Of a stretch of DNA of 64,000 bases, positions 56,755 to 64,000 are shown in pieces; position 1 is the stretch's first letter, and each line of letters starts with the position of its first letter. Made by a program: the position numbers and the translations under genes. The stretch is taken from positions 1 to 64,000 of the forward strand of contig WNNJ02002028.1 of assembly GCA_012934845.2 (NCBI GenBank), given 5' to 3'. This stretch comes from Pomphorhynchus laevis. Its lineage: Eukaryota; Acanthocephala; Palaeacanthocephala; Echinorhynchida; Pomphorhynchidae. A model generated the notes under the pieces. The model was given only the letters and a program-made list of their open reading frames with translations. It was not told where the DNA came from and searched no databases.

Positions 56755-58173
56755 CTAAGAAAGGAAGGTTGATGAACGATGGGGAGCCGACAGCGATGAG
56801 ACGAAAGGTAACGAGAAGAAGGCGGAGTTTGATGCGGATGTGGATGGTGGGCCAGGAGAGTTGGGCAAAGATATGTGGATGTGTGGTCGAAGCGACGGAG
56901 ACGAAAGAGCACTCGAACAGCGGTGTTGTAGGGGTAGGATGATGGATTTTGGAGAATTGGCGAAAAGGCTAAGGCAGTAATCGATTTTAGGGAAAAGAAG
57001 CGATGAAAGAAGAGACATACAAGAACGGAAGTCGATAAGGGTGCGAATACGGCGGATGTCACGGAGAATTAAGTTAGATGAGCGGACCTTGTCACGGACG
57101 AAGGGTTTAAGGGGAAGGTGATCATCGAAATGGAAGCCTAAGAAAGTGAGATTGTGGACTATGGGGATGATCGATGAGGCAAAATATACAGTGGGAGGAG
57201 ATATGTTTGGTTTACGGGGAAGGATCCACATTATTTTGGACTTTTCGGGGTTTAGAACGAGATGGAGATTGGAGAGACGTTTGTAGATAGAAGAAAGACA
57301 GTTGGAGGCAGAAATGCCGATATCGTGTATGCGATGTGCGGGTGCATGAGCATAGATTAGAATGTCATCGGCGTATTGCATGACCTTAAAGGAGTAAGGT
57401 TTGATAAACGGAGAGAGATCGCCAAGCAGAAGAGAGAAAAGCAGGGGACCTAGGACTGAACCTTGTGGGACCCCGCAAAAAATAGGGATGGGAGGGGAGG
57501 ATGATGAATTAGAACAGACGCGAAAGGAACGGTCGGATAGATATGAGGCGAACCATGCTACGGAGGAGGAAGAAAAGCCGTAATCATAACGAAGGCGAGA
57601 AAGGAGGACGGAGTGGTCGACAATGTCGAATGCGGAGGAGAGGTCGAGGGAGATGAGAACACTATATAGAGCCTTGTCTCGAGAAATGAGTAAGTCGTTG
57701 TACACTTTTATGCATGCGATTTCTGTCGAGTGATTAGAGCGGAAAGCGGATTGGAAAGGAGGGTACAGGTTGGATGAGGAGAGATAAGCGTTGATTTGTA
57801 TTAAGATGAGGCGTTCTAAGAGCTTAGAAAGAGTAGGGAGTAGTGAAATGGGGCGATAGCTAGAAGGAAGGGAGGGGTCGAGCGATTGTTTCTTAAGGAG
57901 GGGACGAACGATTGCGGATTTCCAGTGTGAAGGGAAGATACGACTGCGGATGGACGAGTTAAACAAGGTTGTGAGAAATGGGGATATCGATGAGCATATA
58001 GATTTTAATATGTGAGTAGGCAGGGGATCGGCAGGTGAGGTTTTGTTGGGCAAGGACATGAGGACAGATGATACTTCTGTAGGTGAGACAGGGAGAAGAT
58101 GAAAGAGTTCCGGAAGGATGAGATTAGACTGGGCAGAGTGGGATAGGATGGAGACCGGGGTGTGAGAGAGCAA
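56755..58173 (-). CDS. Family A ORF2 reverse transcriptase (472-codon open part)
   Basis: The best-preserved RT in the window. Positions within the frame: LPVSPTEVSSVLMSLPNKTS (~30-50), FRSNHSTEIACIKVYNDLLI (~145), SLDLSSAFDIVDHSVLLSRL (motif A, ~175), FCGVPQGSVLGPLLFSLLLG (motif B, ~235) and KVMQYADDILIYAHAP (motif C with YADD, ~265). The thumb follows (MWILPRKPNISPP, FLGFHFDDHLPLKPFVRDK). All catalytic Asp residues are kept. The frame shifts near 56930, where the C-terminal domain (VPNYSNNYGLRS) continues out of frame, so the protein is not whole. Confidence 0.88.
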   Translation of the reverse strand: MLSHTPVSILSHSAQSNLILPELFHLLPVSPTEVSSVLMSLPNKTSPADPLPTHILKSICSSISPFLTTLFNSSIRSRIFPSHWKSAIVRPLLKKQSLDPSLPSSYRPISLLPTLSKLLERLILIQINAYLSSSNLYPPFQSAFRSNHSTEIACIKVYNDLLISRDKALYSVLISLDLSSAFDIVDHSVLLSRLRYDYGFSSSSVAWFASYLSDRSFRVCSNSSSSPPIPIFCGVPQGSVLGPLLFSLLLGDLSPFIKPYSFKVMQYADDILIYAHAPAHRIHDIGISASNCLSSIYKRLSNLHLVLNPEKSKIMWILPRKPNISPPTVYFASSIIPIVHNLTFLGFHFDDHLPLKPFVRDKVRSSNLILRDIRRIRTLIDFRSCMSLLSSLLFPKIDYCLSLFANSPKSIILPLQHRCSSALSSPSLRPHIHISLPNSPGPPSTSASNSAFFSLPFVSSLSAPHRSSTFLS

Positions 58174-58499
58174 CGTGGATACTTTAGTCTGGAGAAATGA
58201 CGAATAATCATTGGCATTGATGTTGCACGGCGAAGAGGAGCGAGCAAGGATTGAGTTAAAAGTATGCCAGAGAGTCTTAGAGTTGAATGAAGTGATGATT
58301 TTATGCTGCCAGAAGGAGTTGCATTTGGTACGTAGTAGGTTGAGATGAGACCGGCGAAGAGCAAGAATAAAGATTTTCTAAATAAAGATTTTCTAAATAA
58401 ATAATCTTTATTTTTTTCAAAATAAAGATTTTCTTAAATACAAAAAATCGAGGAGAAACATGCAAAACAGAAAAATAGCCACCAAAAACATAGTCAATT

Positions 58500-58620
58500 C
58501 AATCAGTTATTTACTTCCGTCTTTAACTTCCAAACTACGGCCACAGATCCAGGGGGATCCGAGCTCCCCAACCGATTCAACACGCGCATAGGCGTGCATT
58601 TGCCACTATAAATAAATAGC
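58500..58620 (+). mobile_element. Family A LINE tail, short fragment
   Basis: Ends cacgcgcataggcgtgcatt then tgccactataaataaat: the family tail with a CACGC/GCGTG hairpin (58581-58596). Only about 100 bases are recognisable. Confidence 0.6.
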
Positions 58621-60045
58621 TGATTGTAACTGAAGTTCCGTCAAGGATTGATCGTTATCGAAGCTCACACTCTTGACTAAAGGATTTTGACTGACTCTAT
58701 TATTTACTGGATCCAGTATGTACAACTTACTTTGATTCAAGTCATCTGCAACAATCGGTTCCGTACTTTGGTCGTTCGTCGCAATTGAATCACTAAAGTT
58801 CGTTCCCACGAAAACAGGTGTGCCCCATTTTTCTACCGCACAAAATTTTTGCGTAGTAAATTCTTCGCATTAGCAGCTTGAGCTAAAACGTTCGTCCATA
58901 CTTAACATTTCGGAGAATCACAGGCTACGTCAATATGCTCAAAAACATCCTTTTTGTTTAATCAGCTGCATGATTCTTTCGTCCCATTGATTTTTCGAAT
59001 AAGATGTTTTGATTATAAACGAGTACCACTGTTGAATTTATTCGAAGTAAACTGAAAACAAATACTTTCTTTATATCTTAATGTAAATATCTCAATTTGA
59101 AAAGGATCTAAATGATCGAAAGCTTGTTAAGAAAATAAAACTTATGCTTTCATTGAGTCTATAATAATTCCAGAAATATGCATAATAATCCACTAGACTC
59201 AAATAAAATTCTAATGTAAATATCTTAAAATTCAAATTATCAATAAAAAGTATATTTTATCTTATGTTATACAATAATTTCAATGTCGTAGTTAAGTTGA
59301 CTTTAATCGGTCTAGCATAATTCTGGAAGTGTGAATTTGCATGTATTTTGAAATTCGAAAGAAGTCTGCCTTGAATCGAAATAAACCTAAGAGGTTTTAT
59401 TCAGCTATCTATAAATAAATTTTTGATATAATATAACAAATCAATGACCAACATACGAAATTATATACCACACTCCCCCTTATCATAGTCTTTCAAATAA
59501 ATAAATTTTCTGTGTTGATCACGTTTGCCAGTTTCATTTGTTAATTGGTCATTCTTTGTAGTGCATATTGACTGCTCCCTTTAATGTTATGCTTTAGATT
59601 TGTTTATCGTAATAGATATTTGTGGTCCGCAGATATGTTCCATTATCGTCTTTTTTATTTTTATATAACGTTTGCTACTTGCATTGTCATTTCTAATCTA
59701 TATGCCCATTCTTCGCTTAATTGACTAATCTACTTAGATTAGTCAATTAGATTAGTTTCCTCACTTAAATTATACGGAAATTAACCAAATCTCCTTGATA
59801 GGCGGCAAATTTTTAATAATGTACTTGACCGGCAGTAATGTACTTGACCGGCAGTAATGTACTTGGACGTTGACCCAGCAGTAAAGATAATCAAAACACT
59901 ACATAATTAATTGACTTTCAAACTACATAATTTCATTTGTATTTGTGATGCAACTGTAAGAACCTTTGGCTCATTCTGTTGTCAATTTATAATAATACAT
60001 GATACCAAAAGTTAGTAAACTTAATTTTAATAAATAACAAATGAT
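58621..60045. other. Unassigned DNA with a 19-bp tandem repeat
   Basis: Three near copies of taatgtacttgaccggcag lie at 59817-59873. A short inverted repeat (tctacttagattagtcaatt region) lies near 59728-59755. No gene supported; a 67-codon minus frame at 58606-58809 shows no motif. Confidence 0.45.
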
Positions 60046-60190
60046 AATTAAAAAAGGATTTATTTTTAAGTGGCAAATGCGTGGTGGCGCATACATGACA
60101 AAAAAATCTAAGTCTTTTCAAGAAGGTGGAAACGGAGGAGGTATTTGAATGTGATAAATGAGAAAGCGTGATAAATGGGGTATTTGAATG
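60046..60190 (-). mobile_element. Family A LINE 3' tail, degenerate
   Basis: aaaaggatttatttttaagt then ggcaaatgcgtgg, the reverse of the family tail, followed by a short decayed coding end that has been partly tandem-duplicated (gtatttgaatgtgataaatg). Confidence 0.6.
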
Positions 60191-60429
60191 TGATAAATGA
60201 TGTGATAAATGAAGGATAATTGATGTTAACATCCACATGTAGTATAATTTATATATTTAAATAAAATCTTTAATAAGATATAGAGTATATAATAAATTAT
60301 ATAATAACCAGATCAATATATATTGATCTGGCTATATATAATATTATATATAAATTAATATAAATGAAAATAAATATATAAAAATTATAATTAGCTATTA
60401 GATTAGTTATTCTATTAACCTAGATATTA

Positions 60430-61000
60430 ACCTCTAATAAAAAAGGATTTATTTTTACGTGGTAAATGCGTGCAGGCGCACGCTTACATGACGACAACAA
60501 CAAAATATCTAAGTTATGTGTCGAGAAGGTGGGAACATAAGAGGTATTTAAATTTGATAAAGGAGGGACCGAGGCGGACTTAGAGAGGGAGCTGATTCTA
60601 AGCGAGGGGGCAGAGACCAGGAACGATCGGAGACCATAAAGACGGAAGTCTATAAGGGGGCGGATACGGCAAATGTCACGAAGAATTAAATTAGACGAGC
60701 GGACCTTGTCACGGACAAAGGGTTTAAGGTAAAGGTGATCATCGAAATTGAAGCATAAGAAAGTGAGATTGCGTACTATGGGAATGATCGATGAATCAAA
60801 AGATACAGTGGGAGGAGATATGTTTGGTTTACGGGGGAGGATCCACATTATTTTGGACTTGTCGGTGTTTAGAACGAGATGAAGATGGGAGAGACGTTTG
60901 TAGATAGAAAAACGACAGTTGGAGGCGGAAATTGCGATATCGTGTATGCGATGGGCGGGTGTATAAGCACAAATGAGTATGTCATCGGCGTATTAATGTT
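60430..61000 (-). mobile_element. Family A1 LINE, internally deleted 3' part
   Basis: MWILPRKPNISPPTVSFDSS, FVRDKVRSSNLILRDICRIR and LIDFR are fused directly to LYGLRSFLVSAP, so about 100 codons between the thumb and C-terminal domain are deleted. Decayed motif C region at about 60990; the 3' hairpin tail is intact at 60468-60483. Confidence 0.75.
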
Positions 61001-61329
61001 TCAATGTTTTATGTTCTAATGTTTAAATTATAATGTCATTGAAAATTTCAAAATAATTTGAAATAATTTACTTTACGGCATCCATCATGTGGCAAATTAT
61101 GAAAAAATAGTATTTCACCATGCGTCACTATTGATATCGTCCGTTGTCTACCCAAAATTCGGTGAAGACAATTTCCCGTCCTCTTTGTCTTATTTGACCA
61201 CCTCTTCACTCAATAAAAAGTTGGTTATTATAAATTCTTACAAGAACAAAAAATTTTAACAGCTTAAACACACAACTAACGACTTGCAGACTAACAACTT
61301 AAGAAGTTAAGCGGAGACTTTTCCAAGGA

Positions 61330-63655
61330 CAAACAATGAAATCGGTGAAAACTCAAAAAAAAACAGACAGACGAGGGCCACATTCAGTTGGAAGTTGGAT
61401 GCGACAAGCATGGATGCGATGTTTGGACACTCTTAAAGGTAAAAAAATTGACATTGCGAGATACGAAAGTAAACATTTCATTTGTAGTTATTGCGTGTGT
61501 AACGACGCACGATTGGATATAACTATACTGTCGAGGAGAAAAGCGTTGAGTCTGTGTCATCTCTTCATGTTGTTGCACAGCGTCAAGCAAGGATATCCCA
61601 CTGCAATTCACAACAACCCCAATCAGCATTTAATCAAACTTTTCAAACTTCACATGAAAAATGTGTAGATCTAGACACGAATACTCTAAACTACAAAGAG
61701 AAAACACCTGATTTCACAGATTCGTTTGTCTCTGTAACATCATGTAGCGGACCTCCTAGTTATTTACAATCAACTGACCTGTGACTTAAATCTACACATT
61801 CTTACTTCAATTCAGTCTCCCTAAATAACTCATTAACTGCTCCTATTATTCGGACTTATGATAGATCACTGTGTCTAATCATAGCTAATATAAGGGAATC
61901 ATCGGCTACTAACAACCATTTACGTGTACACCATGATGTCGAAGCTGTACAATCCTTCTTCTCTGAGCTATTACACACATATTCCCCTACTGAGCTGCAT
62001 CAATTCAGAGTTCTCCACCTTTATAGACTGGGGAAATAAGATTAGATAACAGTCCACGTCTTCTTAAGGTCATCTTAGCAACGCCCGAAATTTGTACATT
62101 AGCTTTAAAATACGGTTATCATCTTGCAGGTACTGGATTGATCCTTCGCAGAGATCTTTAGATCGAGGACATAACTCGAATAAAACAAGCAAAGATCGAA
62201 CTTAGTAACAGAGTAGCTAACGGTGAAAGTAACCTCATCGTCATAAATTTTCGTGTAGTGCGACGCAGGACTTCAACTCGTTTCTGGATTCGTTCCATTG
62301 GCAACGGTGGAAACATCGGGGAGCTGCGAAGTCTTTGTGTCGCAACGAACCTACCCAATAAGTGACAGTAAATATCGATAAGAGATACGAGTATTCCGAC
62401 CCAGTACACTCCACACATGCCTTCCGGGTCTTATATTCGAATGTCTTAAATCTCGTTAATATAATTGACGAAGTTCTCACTCTGGTTAACATCACTTCTT
62501 TTGAAATACGTGTTTTTACAGAGTCGTGGTTAAAACCTCACATCATAGATTCAGAAATCTCCATCGATGGGTACGCCATAATCCGAGCAGATCGGCAAAT
62601 TTGCCGTGGTGCCGGAGTGATCAAATATGCTAGATAAGTTCTTACAACTCGTGTTATGTCAATTGAGTGCGATGATTCAAGTCTTTGTGAATACGCTTGG
62701 GTTTCTGTAACATACCGTGAAAACATATTTTTATCTCTAGGTGTCTTCTATCGCCCCCATTCGCTCCAACCGGGTCGATTATATCCTCAATAACTGAAAA
62801 TGCATTCAAGGGTCAAAAAGTTATTTTATTAGGAGACTTTAACATGCCGCGAATTGATTGGATAGATTACGTTTCTCTTCCTTGATGTGATCCCGAATCA
62901 TTACTGCTTTTAAACACGATAAATGATCTACATTTAGTCCAACATATTCACAGGGATACTCGTCACAGGAGTACTAACTCCTCGATTCTTGACCTCTGCT
63001 TTTCGAGTAAAACGTATCTGATAAAAAACGTCAAATACGGACCTCCGCTAGGATCAATCGATCACTCGACCATCTCAATAGAATTTAACGCACTTGGACC
63101 ATATGCCGAAACGGTTAAAACGTCGAATCCTTTTAAGATCGACTATGATGTCGTGCGCAGTATAATTTCCTGTATGTATTGGCCCGACCCATCGAAAGCA
63201 GGCATTCAAAGAAGCTTGGGATCACTTTAAGACAACATTACATTGTGTTCTCGACTATTTTGCTCCGATACGTCAGAATCGTACACGAAAGCTACATCCG
63301 AAATGGTTAGATGCGGAATTACTTGGTCTAATCAATCACCGTGATAGATGTTTCCATGCGTACAAAAAATGGGAACTCTCTTTTGAACACAACCGTCATT
63401 GCAGGAATACGGTTTTTATTCTGAAAAAAAAAACAGAAAAAAAGCACAGTTTCATCTCAAATATATGCCGGTCCACTCATAACAATCCTTGGGTGGCTTT
63501 CAAAAACATACTTCCACGTTCTATACACTTGACAGATTGTTCATACCTATTGGCCGACAATGGGTCAATCTTGACCTCCCCAACTGATGTAGCTGCCCAT
63601 TTTATGGACTATTTCGCTATCAAAGAAGATATAGTGTCGATCCCCGATGGTACAA
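61330..63655 (+). mobile_element. Family E CR1-like LINE, 5' portion
   Basis: ORF1 remnant with the PHD-like block (EVGCDKHGCDVWTLLKVKKL, about 61400) and a later NHLRVHHDVEAVQSFF region; endonuclease (LYSNVLNLVNIIDEVLTLVN, RVFTESWLKPHIIDSE; YAIIRADRQICRGAG; GDFNMPRIDWIDY about 62835; GSIDHSTISIEFN about 63055); linker (YFAPIRQNRTRKLHPKWLDA; HRDRCFHAYKKWELSFEHNR) running to about 63650. No RT follows: the sequence switches to unrelated AT-rich DNA. Broken by several stops and shifts. Confidence 0.75.
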
Positions 63656-64000
63656 TATCGATGTATCAATATCTTATCATATTGATAGTAGTGACATATC
63701 GTTTTGAAGCCAACGTTCTTTTGATTATTTTGTTATCGATAAGTGCCATTCTCAATAATCTGATAGTTTTTTATCTAGTAATCATAGTGGCCTCACCGAT
63801 ATTAATTATTCAATTAATATCTAGAAATATTAAATAATTAAGGGATAATTCATAGTATTATCCCTTTCAAAGAAAAATAAAAATTAAAAATAAAAATGTG
63901 TAGTGCATATTACGACCTGAAACGATAAATACCTCATTAATAAACAATTGTTCATAACATATATAAAGTATATAAAGTAAAAGTTAGTAAAACAATCTTA
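63656..64000. other. AT-rich DNA after the family E break
   Basis: The open frame from the LINE runs on into a hydrophobic Ile/Leu-rich stretch to 63837, but this looks like read-through into AT-rich sequence. Nothing else recognised. Confidence 0.4.

Larger units (their letters stand above)
56478..58366 (-). mobile_element. Family A1 LINE, 5'-truncated young copy
   Basis: Carries the RT, C-terminal domain and 3' tail. It is truncated at 58366 in the endonuclease-RT linker; the match to 36020-37880 stops abruptly there. The breakpoint is followed by aataaagattttct repeated three times plus an inverted copy (58364-58435). 5' truncation is the usual result of incomplete target-primed reverse transcription. 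Few differences from the family consensus suggest it is among the most recent insertions here. Confidence 0.88.

Noticed and set aside
1-64000. LTR retrotransposons, Polintons, CRISPR arrays, bacterial operons, tRNA or rRNA genes
   Set aside because: I saw no gag, protease, integrase, capsid or Cas-type sequence, no spaced direct repeats of CRISPR type, and no cloverleaf or rRNA signature.

Overview
The window looks like AT-rich nuclear DNA from an invertebrate animal. It has GT-AG introns, a spliced RACK1 gene, AATAAA polyadenylation signals, simple repeats and several families of animal-type non-LTR retrotransposons. I cannot name the species. No bacterial, organellar, tRNA or rRNA genes were recognised.

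Layout. 0-4 kb: intergenic DNA and one small unrecognised host gene (terminal exon 3542-3928, possible first exon at 1416). 4-9 kb: no gene; a field of an AT-rich dispersed repeat (family R), a 355-bp direct duplication, a 234-bp tandem duplication, a (TA)n tract and a well-formed hammerhead ribozyme on the minus strand (6653-6694). 9-11.5 kb: minus-strand Penelope-like fragments and a 46-bp perfect palindrome. 12.6-13.7 kb: a single-exon membrane protein gene of unknown function (minus). 14.05-14.35 kb: a 16-bp minisatellite. 14.8-25.2 kb: RACK1 (minus, six exons, 330 or 345 aa). Its 6.3-kb first intron holds a CXC-RT retroelement with an internal deletion (19.2-21.1 kb, plus) and a second, unrecognised zinc-finger gene (22.55-23.85 kb, plus).

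25.9-64 kb is mostly retrotransposon debris. Family A is a CR1/L2-type LINE: PHD-like ORF1, endonuclease plus RT ORF2, and a conserved 3' hairpin. Two near full-length copies lie at 27.85-32.17 kb (plus) and 36.02-39.95 kb (minus). A 5'-truncated copy with a long open RT lies at 56.48-58.37 kb (minus), and there are many 3' fragments. Families D and E are CR1-like LINEs with a FADD-type RT and large degraded copies at 49.2-52.9 kb (minus) and 61.3-63.65 kb (plus). Family C has a VYADD box and a GC-richer 3' end (44.7-46.3 kb, minus). Family F is a RT C-terminus at 40.5-41.1 kb. Family B is an RT element with an N-terminal cysteine cluster and a C-terminal PD-(D/E)XK-like domain, seen three times (19.2, 46.5 and 53.4 kb). 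A few exon-like stretches at 33.9-34.75 kb may belong to host genes.

The host genes do not form an obvious functional unit. The best signals are the hammerhead ribozyme, the compensatory base changes in the family A 3' hairpin, the family B architecture, the nested gene in RACK1 intron 1, and an expanded acidic loop in RACK1. Exon and element boundaries were read by eye and are approximate unless a splice site is given.
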